NCBI GenBank assembly: GCA_009781185.1
Contig: WQYP01000019.1
Location: forward strand, 1 to 39,987
Reading direction: 5' to 3'
From: Phycisphaerales bacterium
GTDB taxonomy: Bacteria > Planctomycetota > Phycisphaerae > WQYP01
DNA length: 39,987 nucleotides
In this document: positions 1-7,466 of the stretch, piece by piece
Position numbering within the stretch: the stretch's first letter is position 1
How the letters are laid out: each line of letters opens with the position of its first letter
The notes under the pieces: generated by a model
Databases searched by the model: none
What the model saw: only the letters and a program-made list of their open reading frames with translations
What the model was told of the DNA's origin: nothing
Program-made: the position numbers and the translations under genes

Positions 1-128
1 ATCGCAGCCGCCGCGGCCAACGGACCTGGGAAATCTTGGCTTCCCTCACCGCCACCGCCCACCAAACCGGCAAAGACTTCATCGAATCAATGGGCACACT
101 TCTCCAACGCCCAACTTACGCCCGCTAA
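1..128 (+). CDS. C-terminal fragment of a probable transposase (partial at left edge)
   Basis: The frame is open from the window edge to TAA at 126-128 and encodes about 41 residues, including RTWEILASLTATAHQTGKDF. The pattern R-x-W-E-x-L-A-S-L-x-x-T-A-x-x-x-G-x-x-F resembles the C-terminal end of IS66-type (TnpC) transposases, which would make this the 3' end of an insertion sequence lying mostly outside the window. The family call rests on a short tail only and another transposase family is possible. A MITE follows 24 bases after the stop, so the boundary between parB and the left-hand DNA looks like a landing zone for mobile DNA. Confidence 0.45.
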   Translation, partial: RSRRGQRTWEILASLTATAHQTGKDFIESMGTLLQRPTYAR

Positions 129-151
129 ACACGTACATCACACCAGCACGC

Positions 152-264
152 TAGAGCGTTTTTCATGTGGTCGAGGCGTGATGACATGCGCAGGAAGCGA
201 GAGCCAAAGCCCCGCATTGCCATGCGGGGCTCCAAAACGCTACGGGCGAGTGAAAAATGCTCTA
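152..264 (+). mobile_element. MITE copy 1 (113 bp, no coding capacity)
   Basis: This is a short non-coding element with 14-bp terminal inverted repeats. The ends are TAGAGCGTTTTTCA and TGAAAAATGCTCTA, with one mismatch. The centre holds a strong hairpin with stem GCCCCGCAT/ATGCGGGGC and loop TGCC. Near-identical copies lie at 3405-3518 and 19879-19991. The outermost bases are TA on both sides, as in Tc1/mariner/IS630-type elements. No open frame fits inside, so it must be mobilised by a transposase encoded elsewhere. Confidence 0.85.
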
Positions 265-428
265 ATATTCCATTCCAATCCCTTTTTTGGCACCGCCTTC
301 ATAACGCCACATCTATTTTAGTTAATACATGTAGATATAAATAAAAATAAGATTACTTAACGTAAGTTCGACATAACGAATTAACTTTTAACGCTGTAAC
401 TTTTATTCTTCGTTACGGCGAATTCATG

Positions 429-1424
429 TTATTTATCAAATTTTTCAACGATGCGGTCGAATTCGTCGAGGGAGAAGTATTGGATGACGATTTTGCCGGT
501 GTTTTTCTTTTTGCTGGGGAAAATACGGAGTCGGGTGCCGAGTTTACGGGAGAGTTCCTGCTCTAACTCGATAACATGAGCGGACTTAGCGACAAGTGTA
601 CGCATGTGGCCGGCGACTGCGATATCCGCAATTTCGCTGGTGGGGGCCCCGATCCCCTCCCCTGCTCCTCCAGAGGCTCCTTCGCCGGAGTTGATCCATT
701 CTTCGAGTTTGCGGACACTGATGCCCTCGGCGATGGCGCGGTTGGCTAAAGCATCTTGTCTGGCGGGATCGGTAACGCCGGCGAGGACCTTGGCGTGGCC
801 GGCGGAGAGGATGCCACGGGTGATCAAGTCCTGAACGCCGGGGTTGAGATCGAGCAGGCGAAGGAAGTTGGTGATCGTAGTGCGATCTTCGCCAAGCCGT
901 TCGGCCGCCTGGGCATGCGTCAGCTTGAACTTGTCAATATAGGCCCGATAAGCCTTGGCACGGTCGATGGCGTTGAGGTCGTCCCGCTGAATGTTCTCGA
1001 TGAGAGCCCATTCCGCCTGGCGTTCGTCCGTGGAGTCGTTACGCAGGATAGCGGGTACCTTGGTCAGGCCGGCGAGCTTCGCGGCCTGGGTGCGGCGATG
1101 GCCGGCGATGAGCTGGTACCGCCTCTCCCCTCCCGCCGCACTGCTGGGTCGCAGGATGACAGGTTGCAGAATGCCGGAGGCCTTGATGGAGGCAGCCAGC
1201 TCTTGGAGGGTAAGTGGATCCATGGTGGCGCGAGGCTGATGCGGATTGGGATCAATGAGCTCCAGCGCGACCTCGAGCATCTGTTCGGTAGGAGGGGTCT
1301 GAATGGTCGGGGGTTGGTGGGCGGTCGGATGGGACACCAAGGCGGTAGGGGCGTGAACGCCTACTGGGGCGGAGATGAGGGACTTCAAGCCGCGGCCAAG
1401 ACGGGGACGATCCTTCACGGTCAT
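429..1424 (-). CDS. parB: Chromosome partitioning protein ParB
   Basis: ParB is the CTP-dependent clamp that loads at parS and works with ParA to segregate replication origins. The 331-residue protein has the GRGLKSLI N-terminal motif (residues 10-17) that in relatives contacts ParA. The ParB/sulfiredoxin-like domain follows (about 50-150), with LIDPNPHQPR, the box-II variant AGHRR at 107-111 (usually GERR) and ENIQRDDLN. Next are a helix-turn-helix (about 168-195, HAQAAERLGEDRTTITNFLRL) and a C-terminal dimerisation region. A Gly/Ala-rich linker near residue 250 is low complexity. The ATG at 1424 is preceded by GGAG at suitable distance. A perfect parS site and a degenerate one lie just upstream, so autoregulation or local ParB loading is likely. 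Its partner parA is not adjacent but 12.4 kb away on the same strand. Confidence 0.95.
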   Translation of the reverse strand: MTVKDRPRLGRGLKSLISAPVGVHAPTALVSHPTAHQPPTIQTPPTEQMLEVALELIDPNPHQPRATMDPLTLQELAASIKASGILQPVILRPSSAAGGERRYQLIAGHRRTQAAKLAGLTKVPAILRNDSTDERQAEWALIENIQRDDLNAIDRAKAYRAYIDKFKLTHAQAAERLGEDRTTITNFLRLLDLNPGVQDLITRGILSAGHAKVLAGVTDPARQDALANRAIAEGISVRKLEEWINSGEGASGGAGEGIGAPTSEIADIAVAGHMRTLVAKSAHVIELEQELSRKLGTRLRIFPSKKKNTGKIVIQYFSLDEFDRIVEKFDK

Positions 1425-1458
1425 GACGAGACTCCGTTCTCAAAAGGTCACCTGAATA

Positions 1459-1474
1459 TGTTCTACATGGAACG
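1459..1474. promoter_or_regulatory. Degenerate parS-like site
   Basis: TGTTCTACATGGAACG matches the perfect site at 1521-1536 at 13 of 16 positions. It lies 35 bases upstream of the parB start, in its likely promoter region. It could be a weaker ParB site or an autoregulatory operator. Confidence 0.55.
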
Positions 1475-1520
1475 TTATAGCATGAAATAGAGCAATTGAA
1501 AATGAAAAAAAGAAAAAATG

Positions 1521-1536
1521 TGTTCCACGTGGAACA
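1521..1536. promoter_or_regulatory. parS centromere site
   Basis: TGTTCCACGTGGAACA is a perfect 16-bp palindrome. It differs from the widely conserved bacterial parS consensus TGTTTCACGTGAAACA only in the symmetric base pair C/G for T/A. It lies about 100 bp upstream of parB. Chromosomal parS sites usually cluster near oriC, so the window may lie in the origin-proximal part of the chromosome (inference). Confidence 0.9.
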
Positions 1537-1586
1537 TGACTGAGAGTTTGTGGAAAGAGAGAGAGGGACAATGGCACTCCATTCGT

Positions 1587-1640
1587 GGAGTTCACGCTTT
1601 AGCGTGTTCGTCAGACGAAGCGCGCTTAAGCGCGAACTCC
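1587..1640. repeat. Palindromic repeat family H, copy 1
   Basis: The unit GGAGTTCACGCTTTAGCGTG is followed by a second hairpin CGCGCTTAAGCGCG and closing GAACTCC, giving nested inverted repeats. A related copy lies at 25423-25488. The rest of the parB/URO-D spacer (1641-1811) is very AT-rich around 1680-1735, with TA-rich palindromic stretches but no gene. Confidence 0.65.
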
Positions 1641-1820
1641 GCCCATTGCGTGCAATTGGGAAAGGAAGGTGCCATGATGACAAAATATAATAATATAATA
1701 TATAAATACATATTATAATAAATAACTTTTCAAATTGTGGGAAAGATGCCCGCGGTACCATTGCCAGAGGTCTCATTCTCCGGTAATCATCCCTGTTATC
1801 GGGCGCGAAACGGGAGGTTG

Positions 1821-3032
1821 ATGATGTCATTGACGCGGCGGGACATGATGCTTCGGGCCATTGCCGGCAAGGGCACGCCATGGATGCCTTGGGCGCCGCG
1901 GCTTGATTTGTGGTATCTCGCGAATCAACGCGCAGGAACACTGCCGCCCGAGTTTCGCAACGCGACGCTCCGCGAACTCGTCGATGCTATGGATTGGTGC
2001 TATCACGCCATCGTTCCCAATTTTAAGGATTCTCGTGGCCCGCTGGATGAAATCGACCGTGCTTTGGGACTTTACAACCTGTGGATGATGCCGCATCGCA
2101 CGATTTTGGAAAATGTCCGGCGGCACGTCGATCGCAGTGGCGACGTGACACGGGTCCGCTATGAAACGCCACTCGGAACGATTTGTACCGCTGCCCTGCA
2201 CGACGAATCGATGCGTCAGGCCGGCATTACTATTTCACATATCACCGAATATGCCATCAAGAGCCCTGCTGATTTCCCGGCGCTGGGCTACATTTTTGAA
2301 AACGCTCGTGTGGAGGCCAATTACGGCGGCTACGAGGAATATGCACAACAGATCGGCGATCGCGGCGTGGCTGCCGCATTCGTCAGCCTTGCAGGGTCGC
2401 CGATGCACCTGATCGTCCGCGAACTGATGCCTTTCGATCAATTTTACTACGCTCTCTACGACGCTCCTGACGAGCTGACAGCTTTTGCGGAAAAGATCGG
2501 CGGCTATTGGCAACGCGTCATGGACGTCGCTTGTCGTTGTAACGCACCGATCATTTTCATCGGCGCCAATTACGACGCATCCACCACCTATCCGCCGTTC
2601 TTCGCTCAGCACATCAAGCCGTGGCTCCAGCGTTACGCCGCCGAGTGTCATGCTCAGGGGGGGGACGGAAAATACCTGCTCACGCATGTTGACGGCGAAA
2701 ACACCGGCCTGCTCGACCACTACCTCGACTGCCAGTTCGACATCGCCGATTCCATCTGCCCCTCACCGATGACCAAGCTGACGCTTCGGCAGGTGCGCGA
2801 AAAATTCGCCGGCAAAATCACCATCATGGGCGGTTTACCTTCCGTCTCACTGCTGGCCGATTCCATGAGCGATCGCGAATTCGACAAATTTCTCGACCAA
2901 TTCTTCACCGACCTTGGCGACGGCACCTCCCACATCCTGGGCATCTCCGACACCACCCCCCCCGCGGCCCAATGGGACCGGCTCGTCAAGGTCGCCAAGC
3001 GAGCCCGTGATTTTCACCCCCACGAGCCGTAA
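1821..3032 (+). CDS. Uroporphyrinogen decarboxylase-like protein
   Basis: This 403-residue protein belongs to the URO-D / cobalamin-dependent methyltransferase (MtaA/CmuA-like) superfamily as judged from its overall pattern. It has an N-terminal NRxxR-like segment (SLTRRDMMLRAI), a barrel with repeated GxxxP and FxGANYDASTTYPPFF elements, HVDGENTGLLDHYLD, and MGGLPS before the last strand and GISDTTPP near the C-terminus. In planctomycetes such proteins are often stand-alone, not heme enzymes. The true substrate is unknown. ATG at 1821 (followed by a second ATG at 1824) has GGGAGG at 1812-1817. A run of eight G (2657-2664) encodes Gly-Gly in a loop. It stands alone between parB and a disrupted toxin gene. 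A second, divergent member is at 18769-19812. Confidence 0.8.
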   Translation: MMSLTRRDMMLRAIAGKGTPWMPWAPRLDLWYLANQRAGTLPPEFRNATLRELVDAMDWCYHAIVPNFKDSRGPLDEIDRALGLYNLWMMPHRTILENVRRHVDRSGDVTRVRYETPLGTICTAALHDESMRQAGITISHITEYAIKSPADFPALGYIFENARVEANYGGYEEYAQQIGDRGVAAAFVSLAGSPMHLIVRELMPFDQFYYALYDAPDELTAFAEKIGGYWQRVMDVACRCNAPIIFIGANYDASTTYPPFFAQHIKPWLQRYAAECHAQGGDGKYLLTHVDGENTGLLDHYLDCQFDIADSICPSPMTKLTLRQVREKFAGKITIMGGLPSVSLLADSMSDREFDKFLDQFFTDLGDGTSHILGISDTTPPAAQWDRLVKVAKRARDFHPHEP

Positions 3033-3059
3033 TCGTGAGATGACCTGCTGTCACGACGC

Positions 3060-3655
3060 TCAGATGGATGGCGACTTGTTGAGATGGTCAAAGACCGCGG
3101 CGTAAAGTTCCAGCGAAGCGCGAAAACTTGTGCGTTTCAACCTCGGTAGCACTTCTTGAATATCGATCAGACCGGCAACCGCCGCATCACGGATCACGGC
3201 GAGAATCCCAGTAACGGCGATGCCGTTGCGTTGAGCGATCTGGCGTCCCATTTGTTCATCGATCAACAACCGGTCCGCATGCAGTTCCATTGCCAACGTG
3301 ATGGCTGCCAGCTCCCCCTTATCCAGTGCCGGCATGCCCACGGTGATCGTGGGCCGGCGCACGTCCAGCCATGCCGGAGGCATCATCGCCCAATTGATGG
3401 ACGATAGAGCATTTTTCATGTGGTCGTGGCGTGATGACATGCGCAGGAAGCGAGAGCCAAAAGCCCCGCATTGCCATGCGGGGCTCCAAAACGCTACGGG
3501 CGAGTGAAAAATGCTCTAGAAGGCGCATCGAACGACCGAAGCTCATCAAGAACGTCGGCTGGAATGCACACGACGCCAAAAATCTCCGGCAACACGTGGA
3601 TCATGTCTATTAACAGAAGGTAGTTAATCGGAGAGATGTCAGCGACGACGAGCAT
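3060..3655 (-). pseudogene. DUF3368 (PIN-like) toxin gene split by a MITE
   Basis: The 5' part (3655 down to 3519) encodes 45 residues beginning MLVVADISPINYLLLIDMIH, the typical start of DUF3368 toxins with the first acidic residue in VAD. The 3' part (3404 down to 3060) encodes WLDVRRP, LDKGELAAITLAMEL, LLIDEQMGRQIA and ITGILAVI-like segments, again typical of the family. Between them sits a 114-bp MITE. If the element and one copy of a TC dinucleotide are removed, the two parts join in frame to a protein of about 159 residues, the usual family length. The antitoxin gene upstream overlaps its start by 17 bases. Starting within the MITE, a 126-residue frame remains open, but it lacks the N-terminal catalytic part, so toxin activity is probably lost. 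Confidence 0.85.
3405..3518 (+). mobile_element. MITE copy 2, inserted in a toxin gene
   Basis: The ends are perfect 14-bp inverted repeats, TAGAGCATTTTTCA and TGAAAAATGCTCTA. The body is nearly identical to copies 1 and 3, with one extra A before the central hairpin. It interrupts the DUF3368 toxin gene and so gives a natural before/after comparison for its target-site duplication. Confidence 0.9.
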
Positions 3656-3917
3656 TGTTTTCCCGCAGTTCTTGAATCCCCTCGCTCTCGCGAATCACCT
3701 CTTCGGCGGTAAGGTCAAGAAAAATCTCGTGCTTCTTGAGCACCTCATCAATTTCGAATCGTGAAACGCCCAGCGCCTCTCCGAGCTGGAATTGAGAGAT
3801 CTTACGCTGACGAAAGAGCTCGACGAGACAGGCCTCCCTGGCGGTGGCGGCAACATCATCGGTCGACCTGCGCAGGGCTTGTTCAACGTCGGGCGGCAAA
3901 CTAAACGAAATCGTCAT
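3639..3917 (-). CDS. UPF0175 family antitoxin
   Basis: This 92-residue protein begins TISFSLPPDVEQAL, a ribbon-type start, and has REACLVELFRQRKISQFQLGEALGVSRFEIDEVLKKH. This is the UPF0175 core: the LFRxxKIS segment followed by a helix-turn-helix of type GEALGVSRFEIDEVL. UPF0175 proteins are the usual partners of DUF3368 toxins. Here the toxin gene overlaps the 3' end by 17 bases but is broken by a MITE, so the antitoxin is an orphan. A TATAAT on the minus strand at 3944-3939, about 22 bases upstream of the ATG, is a candidate -10 element. No strong Shine-Dalgarno sequence was seen. Confidence 0.8.
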   Translation of the reverse strand: MTISFSLPPDVEQALRRSTDDVAATAREACLVELFRQRKISQFQLGEALGVSRFEIDEVLKKHEIFLDLTAEEVIRESEGIQELRENNARRR

Positions 3918-3965
3918 AGGGCACCAGCTTCATGTTTAATTATAGCGGCTCCGCATGAGATTCCA

Positions 3966-4715
3966 TTACACCAACATCGACATCGTCCGCTCAAAAATCT
4001 CCTGCGGCGTACCATTTGCCGGGATCGTTTTGAGCAGTCCTGCTTTTGCGTAGAACGCCGTCAACGGCGCTGTGGCGGATTGGTAGACCGCCATGCGTGT
4101 GCGGATCGTCTCGGGCTGATCGTCTTCCCGCTGGATCAGTTTGTTTCCGCATACGTCGCACACATCCGCCTGCTTCGGCGGACGGTTGACGGTGTGATAC
4201 ACTGCTTTGCATTGTACGCATGTCCGCCGCCCCGATAGACGGCTGACGATCTCCTCAATCGGCAGCTGATAATCCAGCACCGCATCAATGTGGACCTGAT
4301 TCGCTTGCAGCAGTTCCTGAAGCGCTGTCGCCTGCGGCACGGTTCGCGGGAAGCCGTCGAGGAGGAACCCGCCCTTGCAGGTCAAACACGCGACCCGTTC
4401 CCGCACCATATCCAGCACCGTCTCGTCCGGGACCAGTTCGCCGCGTTGCATATAGCCCAGCGCGGCGGTCATCGCGGGGGATCGCTCGCTTGCCGGCAGT
4501 GATTTGGCGGCACGGAAGACATCCCCGGTGGAAAGCTGGCACGTGCCCAGGAACTTGCAGAGCAGTTCCGCCTGCGTTCCTTTGCCCACGCCCGGCGCGC
4601 CCAGCAGCACCAATCGCCAGACTCGCTTGCTGGCCGAGATGTTGCTGCACTTATTGCCGGGGCCTTTGAGCCACGCGGCCCGGTCATTGGGGGGAGTAGT
4701 TAGGGTCGTTGCCAT
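3966..4715 (-). CDS. adk: Adenylate kinase
   Basis: This enzyme catalyses ATP + AMP = 2 ADP in the cytoplasm. The 249 residues include a P-loop GAPGVGKGTQ (39-48), the NMP-binding STGDVFRAA, LVPDE, the DGFPRT motif, and a long LID domain with four cysteines in two CxxC pairs (about 166-189), as in zinc-binding long-form kinases. The REDD and TIRTRMAVY segments follow. An N-terminal extension of about 35 residues precedes the first strand. I chose the ATG at 4715 over 4739 because GAAGAGGA stands at good distance before it. The gene is divergent from ribE, with a heptanucleotide hairpin between. Confidence 0.93.
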   Translation of the reverse strand: MATTLTTPPNDRAAWLKGPGNKCSNISASKRVWRLVLLGAPGVGKGTQAELLCKFLGTCQLSTGDVFRAAKSLPASERSPAMTAALGYMQRGELVPDETVLDMVRERVACLTCKGGFLLDGFPRTVPQATALQELLQANQVHIDAVLDYQLPIEEIVSRLSGRRTCVQCKAVYHTVNRPPKQADVCDVCGNKLIQREDDQPETIRTRMAVYQSATAPLTAFYAKAGLLKTIPANGTPQEIFERTMSMLV

Positions 4716-4771
4716 AAAATCCTCTTCAAAGGGAGACATTGTGGTAATGAAGTTGCTATCCTAATGAAAGT

Positions 4772-4865
4772 AGAAGCCAGTAGCCAGAAGCCAGAAGCCA
4801 GAAGGTTTCAAATTCGCGGCTCAGTCCAAACCTTCTGACTTCTGGCTTCTGGCTACTGGCTTCTT
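4772..4865. repeat. Heptanucleotide inverted-repeat array (GAAGCCA type), adk/ribE spacer
   Basis: The left arm repeats 7-mers of the type GAAGCCA/GTAGCCA and ends in AAGGTTT. The right arm is its near-perfect reverse complement ending in CTACTGGCTTCTT. Together they form a long hairpin with a loop of about 20 nt. It fills almost the whole space between the divergent adk and ribE starts, so their promoters must lie in or beside it. The same heptamer recurs at 5766-5814, 6096-6144, 13805-13883 and 31983-32079. Confidence 0.85.
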
Positions 4866-4881
4866 CATACGGAGTAATCCC

Positions 4882-5553
4882 ATGTTCACCGGAATCGTAC
4901 AAGCCTGCGGCATTGTTCTGGCCTCCACCGAAACGCCCGCCGGAAAACGCCTCACCCTCTCACTCGCCGAACTCGTCGAAATCACCAAAACCTCGCCCGT
5001 TCAGGGTGGCGATTCGATCTGCGTCAGCGGCGTCTGCCTCACCGTCGTCCAAAACGTCAACAACGCCCTCCAATTCGACGTCATCACGGAAACGCTCAAC
5101 CGTTCCACCCTCGGCACCAAACGGGTCCACGACCGCGTCAACCTCGAACTCTCCCTGCGAGGCGATTCCTTCGTCGGCGGACATTTCGTGCAGGGCCACG
5201 TCGACGCCATCGCCAAAGTCACACACGTTCAAGCCGATCCGCTCGACTGGCGGATCACCTTCTCGCTGCCCGCCGACGTCATGGTTTACATGGTCCCCAA
5301 GGGCTCCGTCGCCGTCGACGGCGTTTCGATGACCATCGCTGAGGTTGCAGGTAACACTTTCACCTTGGCCGTCATCCCCACCACGCTTGAGCGAACCACG
5401 CTCGGCAGCCTCAAGGTTGGCGACCCTATCAACGTCGAAACCGACATCCTCGCAAGAACCGTCGTGAACTACCTCAAGACCGTGGGCGATAAGTACTTAG
5501 CCCCCGGCTCTGCCGGGGGTTTTGGTATGTCCGGCGGGCTGGGTAAACCATGA
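4882..5553 (+). CDS. ribE: Riboflavin synthase, alpha chain
   Basis: The enzyme dismutates two 6,7-dimethyl-8-ribityllumazine molecules to riboflavin. The sequence shows two tandem lumazine-binding domains: MFTGIVQACG with GDSICVSGVCLTV (residues 1-about 95), and FVGGHFVQGHVDAIAKV with GSVAVDGVSMTIAE (about 96-195). The native part ends near residue 203. The last 18 residues, beginning LAPGSAGG, are encoded by palindromic repeat family A (5499-5522) plus a short tail. The stop overlaps the pdxA start (ATGA), so the two vitamin genes are translationally coupled. Confidence 0.94.
   Translation: MFTGIVQACGIVLASTETPAGKRLTLSLAELVEITKTSPVQGGDSICVSGVCLTVVQNVNNALQFDVITETLNRSTLGTKRVHDRVNLELSLRGDSFVGGHFVQGHVDAIAKVTHVQADPLDWRITFSLPADVMVYMVPKGSVAVDGVSMTIAEVAGNTFTLAVIPTTLERTTLGSLKVGDPINVETDILARTVVNYLKTVGDKYLAPGSAGGFGMSGGLGKP
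5499..5522. repeat. Palindromic repeat family A, inside ribE 3' end
   Basis: The core CCCCCGGCTCTGCCGGGGG forms an 8-bp GC stem with a 3-nt loop. Read on the + strand here it encodes LAPGSAGG in the ribE frame. Other copies are at 7316-7403 (pair), 18092-18113, 25501-25523, 26672-26754 (pair), 26940-26965, 36783-36805 and 38606-38686 (pair). Confidence 0.9.
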
Positions 5554-6710
5554 GCGACCAAGCGTCTGACAAGCGACCAATCATCGGCATCACCATGGGC
5601 GACCCGGGCGGCATCGGCGCGGAAATCATCATCAAAGCGCTCGCCGACCCCGAAATCCGCAACATGGCCCGTTACGTCATCTTCGGTCTCAACGAACTCA
5701 TGGCCTACGTCGCCGACCTCGCCGAAATCGAAGTCTTCTGGTGGCGGGACCAGCACGAACGCTTCATGGAGAAGCCAGAAGCCAGAAGCCAGAAGCCAGA
5801 AGAAAAAATCGAAAGTCCCTTTCCCTACGAGCAGGACGTCGTTGTTCTCGACTACGACGATTTCTCCATCCTCGGCCTTGAAGCCAGACGCCCCACACGC
5901 GCCGGTGGCGATGCTTCCATGCAGTTTGTCCTTGACGCCATCCACGCCGCCATTCGCGGAAAAATCGACGCGCTCGTCACCGCTCCGATTTGCAAGGAAT
6001 CCTGGAAGCTCGCCGGTTACGACCGTTGGCCCGGCCACACCGAACTGCTCGCCGAAAAGACCAGAGCCCGCCGCCATGCCATGATGTTCGCCGCAATGGA
6101 GAAGCCAGAAGCCAGAAGCCAGAAGCCAGAAGAAAAAATCGAAAATGGGGGGGGGCGAAACTCGAAACTCGAAACTCACAAGGGCCTTCGCGTCGTCCTC
6201 TGCACTATCCACGAACCCCTTTTCGAGCTCCGCCACAGCTTCAAAATCGGCACCGTCTTCGATCCCATCGACCTCGCTCACCGCGCCCTGGTCGACTGGT
6301 TCGGCATTGAAACCCCCCGCATCGCTGTCTGCGGCCTCAACCCCCACGCCTCCGAAAACGGCCAGTTCGGCGACGAAGAAAAACGCATCATCGCCCCCGC
6401 CATCCTCATGGCTCAACAACACGGCATCGACGCTGCCGGCCCCTTCCCCGCCGACACCATCTTCCTCAAAGCCGTCCAGGGCCACTACGACCTCGTCGTC
6501 GCCATGTACCACGATCAAGGCCTGATTCCCGTGAAACTCCTCGACTTCGCAGGCTCCGTCAACCTCACCCTCGGCCTGCCGATCGTCCGCACCAGCCCCG
6601 ACCACGGCACCGCCTTCGACATCGTCGGCAAAAACAAAGCCGACCCCACCTCCATGAAATCCGCCATCCGCATGGCCGTCGAAATCGCTCGACGACGTCA
6701 TGATGGATAA
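5550..6710 (+). CDS. pdxA: 4-hydroxythreonine-4-phosphate dehydrogenase
   Basis: This enzyme acts in the DXP-dependent pyridoxal phosphate pathway, oxidising 4-phosphohydroxythreonine. Recognisable motifs are GITMGDPGGIGAEI at the N-terminus, ALVTAPICKE, GHTELLAE (metal-ligand His), GLNPHASENGQFGDEE, and AMYHDQGLIPVKLL, LGLPIVRTSPDHGTAFD near the C-terminus. At 386 residues it is about 50 longer than the usual ~330. The excess is explained by two in-frame repeat insertions, each encoding MEKPEARSQKPEEKIE (residues 73-88 and 183-198). The second is followed by a low-complexity stretch from a 9-G run and CGAAACT heptamers. Both fall in predicted loops between conserved motifs. The first base overlaps ribE. 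A hairpin at 6712-6746 follows the stop. Confidence 0.93.
   Translation: MSDQASDKRPIIGITMGDPGGIGAEIIIKALADPEIRNMARYVIFGLNELMAYVADLAEIEVFWWRDQHERFMEKPEARSQKPEEKIESPFPYEQDVVVLDYDDFSILGLEARRPTRAGGDASMQFVLDAIHAAIRGKIDALVTAPICKESWKLAGYDRWPGHTELLAEKTRARRHAMMFAAMEKPEARSQKPEEKIENGGGRNSKLETHKGLRVVLCTIHEPLFELRHSFKIGTVFDPIDLAHRALVDWFGIETPRIAVCGLNPHASENGQFGDEEKRIIAPAILMAQQHGIDAAGPFPADTIFLKAVQGHYDLVVAMYHDQGLIPVKLLDFAGSVNLTLGLPIVRTSPDHGTAFDIVGKNKADPTSMKSAIRMAVEIARRRHDG
5766..5814 (+). repeat. GAAGCCA heptamer insertion 1 in pdxA
   Basis: Four GAAGCCA units are followed by GAAGAAAAAATCGAAA. The 49 bases are identical to 6096-6144. The two copies are 330 bp (110 codons) apart and in the same reading frame. 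Confidence 0.9.
6096..6144 (+). repeat. GAAGCCA heptamer insertion 2 in pdxA
   Basis: This is an exact 49-base copy of 5766-5814 in the same frame. It is followed by nine G (6147-6155) and three CGAAACT heptamers, all translated as a loop between the conserved AMMFAA and LRVVLCTIHEPL segments of PdxA. Confidence 0.9.
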
Positions 6711-6711
6711 T

Positions 6712-6746
6712 CCGGGGGTGTTGCCATAAAAGATGGCCACACCCGG
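6712..6746 (+). terminator. Hairpin after pdxA, possible terminator
   Basis: CCGGGGGTGTTGCCAT pairs with ATGGCCACACCCGG across a short A-rich loop just 2 bases after the pdxA stop. A T-rich stretch follows only after about 10 bases, so it is not a textbook intrinsic terminator. Confidence 0.5.
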
Positions 6747-6904
6747 TGCTCCTTCGCTTTTATTGTTGCTTACGTTGAATTGACGTTAAGATAGAATTTC
6801 ATGACTTGTCGCAGGAGGATGAACGATGAAGTGATGGCGGTTACGCCACGGCATTTTTGAAATTATTGGTTCGTGTTCATTGGGACGAAAATCTAGCGAT
6901 TTAA

Positions 6905-6967
6905 CCGTACACCCAATCGAATGCGGGTCGCTCCTTTCGGAGCGGCCCGTGGTTCGTTGGTGTACGG
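6905..6967. repeat. 63-nt near-perfect hairpin
   Basis: CCGTACACC...GGGTCGCTCC pairs with GGAGCGGCCCG...GGTGTACGG around a TTTC tetraloop. It lies in the 360-bp pdxA-7071 spacer. That spacer also has a strong AGGAGG at 6813-6818, followed 6 bases later only by ATG AAG TGA, so no real gene is seen there. The hairpin could be a structured RNA leader of the next gene or a single copy of another palindromic family. Confidence 0.6.
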
Positions 6968-7070
6968 GCTTCGCTAGAGCCTTCGTCCGGCGGATTACGG
7001 TGTCCGCTCTTCTTTTTTGGCGACACTGTGATCTGCTTTATCAGCAACGCATCAAAAAGGAATCAGAGCA

Positions 7071-7301
7071 ATGCCCGAAGAGCCCGAAGAAAAAGATGTC
7101 CACTATTATCTCAAGCACCCCGAGGAAGTTGATCCCGAGAAAATGCGGCGATTCCTGTATCGAATGCTGTCATTGGGGCAAGACGATCCTGACCGCTCGA
7201 AGCAAAACTACGAGGATGATTCCACCTACGTTGGGAGCATGATGAAAGCCCGGCGAGAGCGCCAGGAATCGGCGGGCGGAGGAGGGGAGCAGGCGAAGTA
7301 A
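7071..7301 (+). CDS. Small acidic hypothetical protein (76 aa)
   Basis: The protein is very acidic at the N-terminus (MPEEPEEKDVHYYLKHPEEVDPEKMRR), followed by FLYRMLSLGQDDPDRSKQNYEDDSTYVGSMM and a basic/Gly-rich tail. AAGGAA lies about 10 bases before the ATG. No domain was recognised, and no membrane segment is present. It probably encodes a real small cytoplasmic protein because codon use and composition fit the neighbours. Function is unknown. A family-A palindrome pair follows its stop. Confidence 0.6.
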   Translation: MPEEPEEKDVHYYLKHPEEVDPEKMRRFLYRMLSLGQDDPDRSKQNYEDDSTYVGSMMKARRERQESAGGGGEQAK

Positions 7302-7315
7302 ACGCCTTTGAAGTC

Positions 7316-7403
7316 AGCCCCCGGCTCTGCCGGGGGTTCTGCCGGTGATGCGATGGCGGAATGAGCGTCATTGGCATGCGAACCCCCGGCAGAGCCGGGG
7401 GCT
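7316..7403. repeat. Palindromic repeat family A, inverted pair
   Basis: Two family-A hairpins face each other, separated by about 42 bases (TTCTGCCGGTGATG...GGCATGCG). The same paired layout with a related spacer recurs at 26672-26754 and 38606-38686. This BIME-like arrangement points to a unit that spreads as a pair. Confidence 0.9.
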
Positions 7404-7466
7404 AATAGTCCTGGGCTTGCCCACAAAACCGGGCACGCCCAACTCCGGAGGTGCTTCCCATTTCCA

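Noticed and set aside
4772..4865. Heptamer arrays as a CRISPR array
   Set aside because: Units are 7 bases, contiguous and arranged as inverted arms; there are no unique spacers and no cas genes.
5469..6740. 423-codon minus-strand open frame opposite ribE/pdxA
   Set aside because: It is a shadow of pdxA and ribE, with low-complexity Asp/Gly/Val composition and no recognisable motif.
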